NCBI RefSeq assembly: GCF_036417845.1
Contig: NC_089979.1
Location: 24,617,958 to 24,681,957, forward strand
Origin: Apteryx mantelli
Taxonomy: Eukaryota; Chordata; Aves; Apterygiformes; Apterygidae
Direction: 5' to 3'
Length of the DNA: 64,000 nucleotides
Both the position numbers and the translations under genes were made by a program. The notes under the pieces were generated by a model. The model was given only the letters and a program-made list of their open reading frames with translations, was not told the origin of the DNA and did not search any database. Below, piece by piece: positions 11,341-23,835 of this stretch. Position 1 is the first letter of the stretch. Each line of letters opens with the position of its first letter.

Positions 11341-11590
11341 GGCTGTGGGCCGAGCCGCAGCTGCGCTGCCTTTGCACCTCCACCACTCTGCAGAGCATCG
11401 GTGCAGCGGGCACCTGCGGGGCCGCCCGCCCCCGGCGCACCCGGGCGGCCCCGTCTGCCGCCCCCGGTCTCCGCCACGAGCCCCCTGAGCCCCCTCGCCT
11501 CTGCCCTGCGCCGCAGCCCGGGTCTGGGGGAGGCGGCTCCCAGCTCCTCGGAGGCTTAGACCTTTCTCAGTGCGAGTGCTCGGTCCGCGG

Positions 11591-14500
11591 TTAAGCTCCA
11601 GGGATGTTACTAACAGTACCTAGTTTGGGGCGTTTAGAGGAGAGACACATTTGCTTTGGCAGGCCGCAGTGTTAAAGTCCACTTGCCCCTTTGAGCTGAC
11701 CCAGGCACTACGCAGGCAACTCAGATAATAGTAGGGTGTGAACCCAGTAAAACAAGTCCCTTTTTTTCCCCTGGCAAACTGTTTTCCCATAGTTGCTTAA
11801 CTGTACTCATTTGTTAAAGTGATTGTTTTTCATGTTATAAGTCCACTTCTGACATGCAAATATCCTAACACACAAGAATTAATTTGCTGAAATGCCTTGT
11901 GACATTTACATGGGTCTTTTTAAGCACAGTTCACTCAAATTTTTTATATTTCCTGGATTGGAACTGAATGAGCAAAACCTTGAAGTGTCCAGAGCCCACA
12001 AAAATCTCTTTGACCTGAGGTATGCTCCTTTCTGTGTTCAAAGAAACAGCCTGCAGAGTGATTTCTGTGTACGATACATGCCTTTTGCACTTCAAGGATA
12101 AAGCAGAGGTGACACAAGAGATATGAGGTGGGTACAAAGAGACTTCCAAGGTGAGGGAAGAAGAAGGTGGAATGTGGAAATGCTGGGCTGTCCCACCTGG
12201 ATGCCACAAAAGCTGTCTCACAGCGCAGGGGAGTGATGAGATAAGGGGTTTTCCCAGAATAACGAGGAGGAGAAATACAAAGCTATGAAAATGGAAAGTT
12301 ACTTTCCTACACAAAACATAAGTCCTGAATTTACGAAAAGTTTGGGCAAAACCAGTTCCATGTATTGGTTCATGGTCATTGTCATCCTGATGGGAGTGAC
12401 AGCTACTCAAAGGACTCTTGTGGCCTTCATTGAAAGGGAAAGTACCCTGACAGAGATTAGAAACTCTCCAAAGATTCCTGCTTTTCCTTGAAGCTCACAG
12501 GACATCTTATAAACATTGCAAGAACTCTGCCTGGGATTACCAGCTCAGTGGTACCCTGTGAAATTATAAAGCCAGCATGAGCTTCAGCAGTGGTTCTGTA
12601 ATGCTTACGGTATTGTTCCTAAACCTGTGAGTGAATATTCTCATAAGGCTGTGCTGGATTCAAAACCATCCTGTATGCGCCAATCACTCACCAGTGTCAG
12701 AAACACCACTCACACCTTTCCAGATCACCCTTTGTTGATGGTGTAAAGTGCTTAACTCTGAATAGTGGCAGATGCAGAGTCACACTACATTCATTTTTGC
12801 CACCCGTGCTAGGTAGCAATAACTTCCAGCAAACCACCGAGAAGCTAACATCTTAGACAGGCACTGTTAAGTCTAACAGAACCTATCTGTCTGCAAGAAC
12901 TGTGTGATATATAGGCTTGGTATCCTAACAGGCTGTGAGACAAGGTGCATCTGCTTTGCACCTATGCTTGCTCGGTGAGGACACAGGCACAGCAGTAAGG
13001 TTCGTTAGTGGCACCTGAACCCTGCTGTTCTGTATTTTCCAAACTTGGGAAAGATTTCTTCTTGATATAGAACATCCTTTTAATTATTTTTCTTTTCTAT
13101 CATTCATGTATGTTTTGTCCTTTTAACTTACTGGTAAATGTTGCAGTCTGCTTTCCATTTTCAGTGTGTTTTGCCCATGAACTTAATCTTCTCATCAGAT
13201 GTTCAGAGCTGCAGACACACTTGGAAAGCTTTCAGCTCACATGTGCTACCCCAGACCACACCTTTTCCTTGAGGAATTCCCAGGCTTTCAACTTGAGACT
13301 GTGATCTCGGTAAACCCTTGTCTGTGATGTCTGAATATTTGTAATGCTTCTCATTGCTCAGGATTTAGCAACATCCAAGTGCATGGGGCAGCTTGCTGTT
13401 CACAAGCAGAACGTGCCGTGCTTCCTTCAGCAAATCTTCACTACCTCTCTGGGCCTCATTCTGCGTCTTCCTTCTGGGACCCCTCCTGCTCACACAGGCA
13501 GTCTGTGAATGAGGATTAGTGGCAGAAAATTATGGCCCCATCAGAAGTCAACAGAAAACCTTCCACTGGCTTTTGCTGAGTCTACAATACATCTTCCACA
13601 TGCACGTCCTACCCTGCTTCCCCCAGCAGCATCTGGACATCACAGCTTGACCCCCACTGAGGGGGGGTCACAGGCTTCTGCCTGTTACAACCTACAGCCC
13701 TGCATCCCGGATGCCACCTCCTGTCCTGCTATAGCCAGGCGGATAAGGCAAACTCTTGTTCAGCTGCCTGTGCTAGTGTCCTGCTGCATGCACCACAAGT
13801 GACTTTTGTTAGATGCAAGGAGTTGTGCTGCTGCTGACCTAGAAGGAATTTCTGTGTAGGAGCAGAAAAGCAATTCTCTTAAATGTACTCGCTCTGGGGA
13901 TGAGAAAGACAGATCTCGAAAATTGTGCCTGGACTACTCAATGCTTCTTAAGCTTTGGCGCAAGAGGAGGGAAAGCCTGGGAGTTCCAGTGAAAGAAAAA
14001 AACTCATGCTACATAAATAAGATTTAAGACTAATGGAGCTGTAAGAACAATAATTGCAGAACTACATGCTGGTAAATTTTTATCACACAATAATACATAT
14101 GGCATCAGCAAAGAGAGTCTCTGATTTCTTTGCTTAAGCATATAAAGTACCACACATTTATAAAAGCACCATTCCTATTCTGTTATGCTGTTCGGAATGT
14201 GTTTGAAAAGCACATTAAAGTGTGGGGAAGTGTCCAAAAAAGTTGGATTGGTCTGTTTTATGACTGACAGGAAAGGCCAAGCAATTATCTGAACTCCTGA
14301 TGGGACAATTTTGTTCAGATGTATTTTGGGGTCAGGAGGCAAGGATTTCATCAGAAAGAGTTCTTCAGATTATGAAACATACAGTGTGTCCAAAACAAGG
14401 TCTGAAGTTGATTAGACATAAGTATTCAAAGGGAAATGATTTACATGACAGCACTGAATGTATTGTCCTCTCAGTAAGATCTGACCCAGCAACACTGAGA

Positions 14501-16802
14501 TAACTTATTTGTGAAACAGGACTTGTGGACCCAGCTAGAAGACTCTTTTTTTCATTTTAATGTTATGCAGGGAATTAGTGTATAAATCTTCATGAACCAG
14601 GTGAAAATGTAGGACCAGTTCCTCAGCTGGTCTAAATCAGCATAATTCTACCAACTACGCTGATTTACATCAACAGAAAACTGGGGACAGTTTCTAGACG
14701 ACTAAAAGGCTTTCATGTGCTTTGAAAGAGCTGTGGTCTGGTTTCATAATTTCATTCTTCTTTACCCAGTTTCTAGGTAACCTCAATGGACAAGTGACCT
14801 GTGCATGGATTTCAGTGGAGCTCCTGCAAAATTACAGCAGTGTCTTTGCTTTGAGCATCCCTGTCACCTGTGAAAGGTAGGTTGCCCAGGCAGTGCCGGG
14901 TATTTCCCTCTGATACAGCACAGGGCACACACAGGCACAGCTTTGTCATGACCACTGGGCTGTCGCAGGGGAGTCCACTCAGAAACTGGGACAAAACCTA
15001 AAAGAGATGGCTCTGCTGTCATATGGGGGTTTTACACAACGGGCACACTGTGAACACCTGGGTTCGCACCAGCAGTCAGTGGGAGGACACTGGGTTCTGC
15101 CTGGCACAGCATTTCCCACTTTGATCCCACCGCTTGCTCATACTGCCTCTTCTTTATCACCAGGAATAGAGATCGTCTGTCTTCTTTGGTAAAGACTGCG
15201 TAGAAAATATTTTTTTAAATAACTTCTTTTCCTGCATTTTCTCCTCTTCCTTCTTTTTCCCATTCATATTTTTTATGCCAGTGCACAAAGCAAACTATTT
15301 GCAAGTGTTTTGTTCCTGGTGTGTTTAAAAGCTGTTATTGCTTTCAATGTCTTTTGCACTTTTGTCTTCAAATTCAGGCATGCATGCATATTTCATTGTG
15401 GAATATTTAGAATGGATTTTTAAAATTCAGACAGGTTTACTTTTGCAAGCTTTCTTCTTACAGGTGAGATCCCTTTCTCACACCTTCTTAGAGGGCTATG
15501 TAAAGGTTTCTCATGCTTTTAGCCAGACAGGCTTGATTTCTCTGGAAGATTTATTATGAGTTAAAACTTAATCAAGGAACCAAGAAAGATTCATTTTTCA
15601 TGTAACTTGTACAGCATCATCACCTGAGAGACTCAGCTCTACTAAATCTTGTTGGCATACCATGAAGGGCAATCCCAAATTTTCATAGACTCCCCAAATG
15701 CAAACTGAAGGGATACACTGCTTTATGTCTCCTTCCAAGACGAAAAGAAATATGTTTGTGAAATAAACCCTTTATATGGTAATTTAATTTGTGGCAGATG
15801 TGCCCAGCAGCTATGACATCATCCCAAAGCAGGGCTTTTCTCCTTTTTCACTCCCCCCCACCAGCTTTACAGGAAAGATACAGAGCGTAAAGGGATTTAT
15901 CAGGTATCTTATCATAAATGTGCTCTATATCCTGCAGTGCCTCTGTGAACTGGTTCTCATAGGTAAAAGCAGCTGTTACTCAAAATCAGCACAAATAAAT
16001 AGGAAAAAAAGATTGTGCACAGGAAAGAAAGATTTGCCAGTAATCATGTATGTTGCGGAAAAGTGGAATAAAGTCAAATATACATCTCATTTGTCTTTAA
16101 ACATGTGCTTTCTTTTGCTGTCAGAACTGTAGGTGAATTCACCTTCATCCAAAAGTGAATTCAGCTTGGATTTACCGGCAAGCAGTGCGGCTTGCAGTAA
16201 ATCTGGAGAAACCATGTTTGGGAGATAAATCAAGCTCTAACATTTAATCCTTGGCAGCTCTGCTGAGACGGCCAACACAGTTGTAAAGTAATGTGCTTGT
16301 CATGGTGGTTTAGGTTCTCTGAACACCCCTCCTCAAAATCTCCACCCGCCACCAAATTCATTTAACACAAGCCATACAGTGGTCATTGGTGGGTGAAAGC
16401 CATCAGTCCATCGCATACAGGCTGCCCGAAGTGTGCGTAGGTGCCAGAAGTGAAGCACTTTGGGAACTTGAATGTGCCTAATGGCTACAGGCACCTTTTG
16501 GGATGAGATAACCCCAGGACGCAGGTAGACAATATCACAGTCTAGGGTCTAGTGGATTGTAGAGTCCAAAGTCCCAATTCAGTTGGGTTTTAGGTGGTCT
16601 AAAGGTGACCCTATTTCATAATTGAAAAAAAAAATTAGAAGCAAGAAACACAGGGCTTCAGAATGTGGAATGTGTAAAGACAAGGGAGGTTTGGGTAATT
16701 TTCCTCAGTCCATTGTATGCTACTGGGAAGCCCAGCACACTGGAAATCCCTTAACCTTTTCTGCTGTAGTCCCAGTGAACACACAGGTTTTTTCGCTTTG
16801 TG

Positions 16803-16804
<2 letters not shown>
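11591..16804. other. Intergenic, no gene recognised
   Basis: Unique-looking sequence. No exon, transposon family or RNA gene recognised. Open frames are short (the longest about 160 codons, at 11931-12410 on the minus strand) and without domains. Confidence 0.55.

Positions 16805-16834
<30 letters not shown>
16805..16834. repeat. Poly-T tract (T30)
   Basis: Thirty uninterrupted T. It could be the tail of a minus-strand retrocopy, which would then lie at higher coordinates, but nothing recognisable follows. A homopolymer this long may also be an assembly weak point. Confidence 0.9.
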
Positions 16835-16835
<1 letters not shown>

Positions 16836-19800
16836 TGCTGAAGTCTTTAGGTTTGCACAGACCAGTGATGCCCAGCCTTTTGGCTAAAGCAGACAACCTA
16901 TTTCTTGCAGGATCTTCTGAGAGCTACACATCCCTTTCCCTGTTCACCAGCCAGAATTATGCCTGTCATTAGACCAAAATCCAGGGATGTCTCCATGTGC
17001 GGCAGCTTTCTTGCCTGGTTGTATGAGGGGATGGTGAGATGCTCCTGTCCCCTCAGCCAGCGTCCATGTGTACACCTGTCACTCCCAGCGTGCTCCCACC
17101 ACATGATGGGAAACGCCTGTGCTTTCATCACCCAGAAAACACACGCTTGGTTGAGTGAGGGGGGACCAAGGTAGCAACAAGTATCACTCCTCACCTTGGG
17201 GGGCTTCCAGGGAGAAGAAGGTGGTACACGCTCATGCTAGGAAGGTGAGGCAAAACTCTTCATGTCCATAAAAATGGCAAATCTGCTTAAATGACCAAAA
17301 GGGAGGAAAAAAATGCTAACTGAAAAAAAATGTTAACTGCAGCACTCATTCTGTTTTGCTCTTTAAACGTCTGTAGCCAGCAATGATCAGAGTGAATGCC
17401 AGAAATATGAAAAGGTTGATAAAGGACAAGTGCCAGCAATATCCTTTTCACACTTGTTGCTGCTGAATCATACGTAACTCCACATAACCCCGTTTGTGGG
17501 TGTGCAAGTCATTGCCAAGATACTGGAGTCTTTGGGCCAGCATTGGCTTTTGGAGCGCAAAGAGCTGCATTGATGCACTGAGGGAATGGAGGGGCAGAAT
17601 TTATCCAAACATGACAAGAATAAGTGTATTCAGGGAAAAAAGGAAAAAAAGATCAGGATAAAATTAATTTTTACTGTAGTCATTGATGTCTTGGCTTTGT
17701 GAAAATTGTCTCAAGCCATTGCCTTTCCTTAGGCAGGTCAGTGGGCCAAATCCAATGATAAATACAAAACTCTGAGATCATTATTTCCTTCTTGGACTTT
17801 AACTGATGAAAAGTCCCATTCTGTTTGGCTGGGCTGCAGTCCAAAGCCCAGTGACCACCCTGCTGCAGCAAAATGCTGAAAAAGGGTATTCTTGAAAACC
17901 TAAAACATCATTTAAGCTTTTACTGATAGGAAAGAGATAAAGTCCACTGTGTCTCCTTCTTTAATTGTGTATGCCCTAGCATCATCTTCATCTAGGCTTG
18001 AAAACCTCTTGCTGTTTCATAGTGTAGCCATTTGGGATGCTTCGTCACACAGTAGATTTTTGCAGTAGGATTTCACTTTGGGAGCCAGGGTGGCAGTGTG
18101 GCTGTCCGCAGGCAGAGGGTAGGCAGAGCTGTGCAAGGTGCTCACACCTTCCTGCCCGTGCGTCACTGGCCTGTAGAAAGCGGGGATTTTGGTCCTGGCT
18201 GAAAGTCAGTGAGACCACACATTTCTGTGCTTTTCCAAAGTGTCCACTGAAGTCCAGGTTGAGAACATCATCTCTCTGCTAGTAGCAACATAAGTTGGAC
18301 TGGATCTTAGCAAAACTAATGCTATGCTTCCATGAGTTTTAATCTGGGGCATAAATTCAGTGTATTTTCTGAGCAGTCTTAAACACTGATTTCCAAAGGT
18401 TCTTTATTTGCAAGCTTGAATATTTTAACATTAAACTCCACCTTACTTCTGATTTTAAGTTTGAGCATTTCAGGACAAAAAGCATCCCATGCCCCTTCAG
18501 TGTGTCCACCTCCACTGGAGTAGGTGAAACCTGCTTTTCACAAGAATTTCCAAGCACATTATGGCAAATTTCCCCAAACTTTCTGCAGCTGTGCTGGCAA
18601 GGGGCCAGCAAGCTGAAGGCAGTATCAAATTGAATATAAAGGTGCAATATACACAGCCCAGAGCTACCAGCATGAAAGGCTCTGCCCCAGACGCTGCAGC
18701 GGCTGAGCCCTCCAGGGCACAGAGCACGCGCTTGGCCCCATGGGCACCGGCCACTTGCCCCGCTTTCACACCCCCGAGGAGTCTCCGGAGGACGAGGCAC
18801 GGTGGCCTTCATGGGGGATGACACTGACCCCCGGGTTGCTTTGCACTGCCATGAGGCCGATGTGAAGGATGGTTCATCAGACTGGGAGAAAGAAATCCTC
18901 CCACCGCTGGTCTGTGAGGTGCTGCCAGGACTATTTGGGCAGCCTCTCTGCTTCTGTTGCCCCCCTCTTCTGCCCAAGGCAGGATGTGCCCAGAGCCACC
19001 ACTCCACGTTTGCAGCTGGCCCTTCCTTCATTTTGGCTCTCTCTCGCCAGGGAGCAGCCACTGAACAAGGACACTGGCGGTTCGTACCCACTCCATGCAT
19101 GAACATCCCTGTGGTTTCAATCATTCACAGCACTTGCTTGCATAGCTTGTGTCTGAACCACAGACAGCATGGCAAGAAGAGATGTTAGACTTACGTAATT
19201 CTCCCAAGTCAAAGAGGAAGGGTCAGTGCTGTGGATATTGAGGTGGGGAGCAGGCAGAAATAATTATGATGCCTCGCTGCCCGGTGACACTGAGCACATG
19301 TCAAGAAATTCCACAGAAGGGCTGCTTTAACTTAGCCAATAGCTTCTTCCAGTCTCAGAAATCACTTAGAAAAATTTAAAAAATCAAAATGGGGATCAAA
19401 AATTAGTTTCTGTTGTGGAGAGCAACAAAACCTTGGCACTCCTGGAAAGGCTTCTTGAAGTTTGCCTTTGAGGAGCACAGCCAAGCTTCTGCCATGCTCT
19501 CCTGGGAATGGTTTCCTTTTCCCTCTCGGATTCTCCACCAAAGGAGGGTTTCTGTGGGCTTTGCTTGCCTGCAGCAGCAACCGTTCTTGTTCCGGGTAAA
19601 ATGATGCCTCCCTATTCTCTGACTTCCCTGCAAGGGCTGGGTGGAAATCCTAATCAGGACTCTGGTCAAGGAGAATGATTTTTACCTTGAAATGGAAATA
19701 ATATTACATTCTTCAGCTTTTCCAGGGCTGTAGGTGCTACTGCTGTCATTACTGACTGTCAGAGGTCTTTTTCAGTTCAGAGCGAGTGGTGGATTCACCC

Positions 19801-20364
19801 AGATGCTGATGCAAGGTAAGAGCATGAGCCTTGGGACATGTCGCTGGCTGTGAGGGACACTAATTAGTTCTCCTCCTTTTCTTAGCCGTTTACTTGGATA
19901 TTTGGTAGCAATATTACAGACTCACGATTGTTACAAACTCCGGCATAAGACTTCTCATTTATCAGCAGCAAAAGCCTGTACTTATGATGCATTTTTTAAT
20001 GCAATTTTACAACAACAGTCACCAAAGACTTCCCTGCCCCAAATTTATGCTTTGTTACTGTTTGGGCAGCTTTTTCTTTATTGTCTAGAGAGCAGGAATT
20101 CTCCCCCTCACAGTCTGGCACTGCATGGTCAAGGCAAATCCATTACAGAAGGACAAGGATGTTTCCTTTCTCTTGGTGATAAGCAGGAAGCAGCAACTCA
20201 TATCTTGACTATAGAGGGGCTTTTGAATCTGTTCCCGTGACATTCTCATAAGCCCATCTGGGGAAATATAGGCCATATGAAATCATTAGTCAGAGGGTGC
20301 ACAGGTGATTGAAAAACATGCTGAATTTATCATGGTTTACCATAAGACTGAAAATTCTTTTTTA
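16835..20364. other. Intergenic, no gene recognised
   Basis: No family recognised. A 255-codon frame on the minus strand (18357-19124) is the longest here, but it shows no domain and overlaps several frames on the other strand in a locally GC-rich patch, so it is probably chance. Confidence 0.55.
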
Positions 20365-21210
20365 ATGGGGTCACCTAGGGTCCGTTCAGGGTCTATTTCT
20401 GTTTGATATTTTCATTAATAACTTGGATAATGGAATAAAGTATGCTTATATAATCTGCCCATCACACTAAGCCAGGTGGATTGTAAGCCTATTGGGGCCC
20501 AAGATTAAAATTCAGAATAGCTACGAAAAATCGGAGAGGTTTTCCAGAATCAACAAATGGAAGCAAATAAAGACACGTGCAGAGTGCGAGCAGGTCAAAA
20601 GGACTTCTGTTGAAACGGGGAGCGAGTGACCAGACAGCAGAAAGGACCTGGCAGCTAATGAGGAATAACCACAGAGTGGGGGAGCACCGTGGAAGGTCCC
20701 TGGTGTGCCCATGGGGACAGGCAAGACAGGCCTGGGAGGTGACGGCTCTGCTCCACATGGCATTGGGAAAGTCTCAGCTGGAGCGCAGTGTCCCATGCTG
20801 GGCATCACCTTTTAAGAAAGATGTAAACAAAATAGAGAGCCCCGAGAGACCAACAAGAGTGATAAGAGGGTTATAAAACCTGACCTGTGAGGAGAGGTTG
20901 AAAAAACTTGGGGTTGTTTAGTCTAGAGAAGAGAAGATGGATGGGACTGGAGGGAGCAGGGTAACAGTCTTCAAAGACTATTGTAAAGAGGATGAAAATC
21001 AGTTGTCTTGAGGTTCACTGAGAGCGGGACAAGGAATGATAGGTTTAATTTGAAGCCAGGGAGATTTAGACTAGATATTAGGACAAACTTTCCAGCTCTA
21101 AGCAAAGATAAGCTCAGGAACAGGCTACCTATGCAGGTTGGGGAAGCACAGTCATTAGGGGTTTTTAAGAACAGATTAGAGAAACATCTGTCAGGGATGG
21201 TCTATTATAG
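20365..21210 (+). mobile_element. Old, decayed CR1/L3-like LINE fragment
   Basis: The plus strand at about 20,378-20,437 translates to GSVQGLFLFDIFINNLDNGI, a damaged version of the reverse transcriptase block that reads [16 protein letters not shown] in the larger CR1. Further on come other CR1/L3 3'-end landmarks: TTTAAGAAAGATGTAAACAA near 20,811, CTGTGAGGAGAGGTTGAAAA near 20,884, GTTTAGTCTAGAGAAGAGAA near 20,917, and CTGTCAGGGATGGTCTA near 21,188. Stops and indels are scattered throughout. It clearly belongs to a different and much older subfamily than the element at 5981-9219. Confidence 0.85.
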
Positions 21211-23599
21211 CCAGTCTCACCTCAGTACCAGGGAACAAACCATACCGCCCTATATTGCTGGGATTTTCTTTGCTTTATTTTTCCCTGCGGTAGCTTCTTG
21301 GAGCTCCCCAGAAGCTGAGGGAGCCGTGTCGACAGCTGTTGGTCTGGTAGTCAGGAGGCAGAGCAACTCTGGTGGGAGGAAAACACAAACATATACCTGG
21401 GACGTGAGTAACGTGGCCACACTGTAGGGCTGGTACTTACACAGCATTATCCATAGCTGAGTTGCTCCATTTCCAGATGGGCAGAGCATCATTTAACCTC
21501 AAGTTGTACTTTAGCTTCCTCGCTCGCTGGGATCCTTCCTTAAAAGACCTGCTAAGATACTTGAAGGCAGTGATGAAGTTCTTGTCTCAAGCCTCCTTAC
21601 TAAAGTTTAAGCAGGTTTGGTGCTTGGAGGCTGCTCTCACAGGAACAATCTGATTGTAGGACTGAGGTTATAAACTAAATCAATCTCCACAACACTGTTC
21701 CAAAGTTAAGTGCTAAAAAGTAAAATATCAAACCAGCAAGTGGTAAAGGCAACCATACTGCTTTGTAAATCAAAATAATTGTACACGGGTAACTCACTGT
21801 ATTCCTATTACCCTACTTATTTCAGTGTGATATGGCCTGTGATAAAACGTACTTTAAAAAGCAACACAGTTAAACAAGACATGCAATCTGTTTATTATTA
21901 TACAGTCTGCCCTCAGCTGTGAATCAGTGCCTCTTCACTGTGACGGTCCTGGATTATTTAAGTGCATAGGTCTGTGTTCTAGGAAACAGTAAAAATTGTC
22001 TACTCGATAAATAATTGCTTCTTCTTTAGAAGCACTTGTTATCACCTCCTAGTACCAAATGTTTTTAGTAATAGCAAAGTATCTTCTTTTCAGCTCCCTT
22101 GAGACATCTGCTCTCCATATGGTGGACTTGCCTCTGCTTACACAGCCTGTTTCTGGGAAGGAGCACTCCCGATATGACAAATTGGAATTATTTCCAGGTC
22201 TTCACACACTTCATTAGTTCCTGACTCATGTAATTGAGCTTAACAAATTTTGCACAATTGTACATTTTTTAATCCCTCTTGCCTATGAAATTTTTGTCAT
22301 ATTGCTTCTGCTGTCAACAAGCTGCCCTCCCGGTATCAACGCAAGGTTGTCCACAGCAGAGAGCCACTTACGAGACACCGCTGGTGCTGAGCCCACCTAA
22401 GGTATATTCACTTCATACAGCTTTGGGCTCTACTTCAGCCCCTACAGATATCTAAAACAAAACTGCCGCTGATCCCAAGGACATGGGACGGCCTTTATTA
22501 TGTGGCTGTGGGGCCAAAAGCTTTCCAGAGTCGTCCCTCGATAAGTGAGGGGCTCCAGAGAGAGCTGTAGGTGTGAATGAACCAGAACGATAAAACCGAG
22601 TTGTTCCAGATGGCAGAAGAGATGGCTTTCGTGCTGAGCACAGGACAGTGAGGAATTTTGTGTCAGCAGCGCGCTAGGAGGTGGCGGGGAGAAAGCCCTG
22701 GCGATGCGGGGGAGCAGCCCAGTCTGGGCTGTGAACGAGGGGCCTGATTTGGCCCCATGGCTCCTTACCCCCAGCGTCACTTTTCCGTTCTGCTTTCCAG
22801 ACCTGCTGAGCGCCTCTACTCCTGTTCGGAAACCCACAGGAAGCAGCAGGTCACACCATGTTGGTCGCAACTTGGAGGGGCCATCCTCAGCACCGCTGCT
22901 CAGGCGACAAAAACAGGGCCACCACATCGCTATGGGGCACATTGGCTGCTTTCTGAGGTTTCTAACCCTTGTTCCACGGAGTGAAGACTCATTCTGCAAT
23001 CACACGGACGGAGAGGCAGCTACGGTTTTTGGCTGGGCAGTGAATGCCAGAGTATGGATCAAGAGATACAAAGCAATCACTCACGTTTGTGTGTGTGCAC
23101 ATATCTACAGTCACCCTCTTATTCCCTGTCGTGCTCTATGGTATGTGTACTCTGATCTCACACCATAAAACACATGCACTGTTCAAATATATTTCCTCAT
23201 GCCTTACTAAAGGAACTGTCAGTTTGAATCTTGATAGAAGTTGTTACAGCAAAAAAGAGACAAGGAGCACTGTCAGTAATTCATTCAGCAGAACAAAATG
23301 ATATTGCAAATAACAGTGGAGGAAATCCACAACACTGATATTTTAAGGACAAGTCCTCCATAGAGGATTAGGAGAGAGTGTTGAATATTAATGCTTTTGA
23401 CTCTTAATATTTGCATATTTTAATAACAGTCAAAGCATTCATTCTCCTTCCATGCTTACAGAAATCGAGGAACTGCCATACACACACATGCAAAAACTAT
23501 GTGAGGAGAGCAGGACCAAAGCCCCGCTGAGCTGCAGAGAAGCGGGTAGCCTTCCTCATCAGAGCGTTATGACATGCTGACCCCTCAGGGCACCGTCAA

Positions 23600-23835
23600 T
23601 CTTACACCATACTTAATCAGTTGTGATTTTGTTTTGAAAAATTAACGCTTTAAACTTTCCGCACACTATTGTTTCCGAGATCTATAGCTAAACCTCCAAG
23701 GATATAATGTGTGGCCATCAGAAAGGCATCTAGCCACACTATCTCTTTTATAGTGCATATTAATTCCTACTTAATTAGAAATAATAGAAGAGAAGTTGAT
23801 TATTTTAGCAGCTGAGTGACACATATGAAATACCT
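23600..23835. promoter_or_regulatory. Candidate conserved non-coding element
   Basis: AT-rich, low-repeat sequence with clustered homeodomain-type cores (TTAATCAG, CTTAATTAG, TTGATTATTTTA) beside E-box-like CAGCTG and CATATG. The composition resembles deeply conserved vertebrate enhancers. Conservation cannot be tested here, so this is a weak call. Confidence 0.25.

Larger units (their letters stand above)
10980..11590. promoter_or_regulatory. Orphan CpG island
   Basis: An abrupt block of very high GC and CpG density, more than 20 kb from the nearest recognised gene. It contains a GCGGGA hexamer array, a (CGG)10 array and a CR1 fragment. Such islands often mark a promoter, for example of a long non-coding RNA, or a developmental regulatory domain. 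Open frames on both strands here are repeats of Arg, Ala, Pro or Gly and are not evidence of a protein. No transcript can be inferred from sequence alone. Confidence 0.7.

Noticed and set aside
10955-11440. Long Arg/Ala/Pro-rich open frames on both strands at the CpG island
   Set aside because: They are translations of GC-rich simple repeats; several frames are open at once, as expected without stop-forming A/T.
18357-19124. 255-codon open frame on the minus strand
   Set aside because: No domain, no start context or splice support, low-complexity GC-rich setting, and competing long frames on the other strand.
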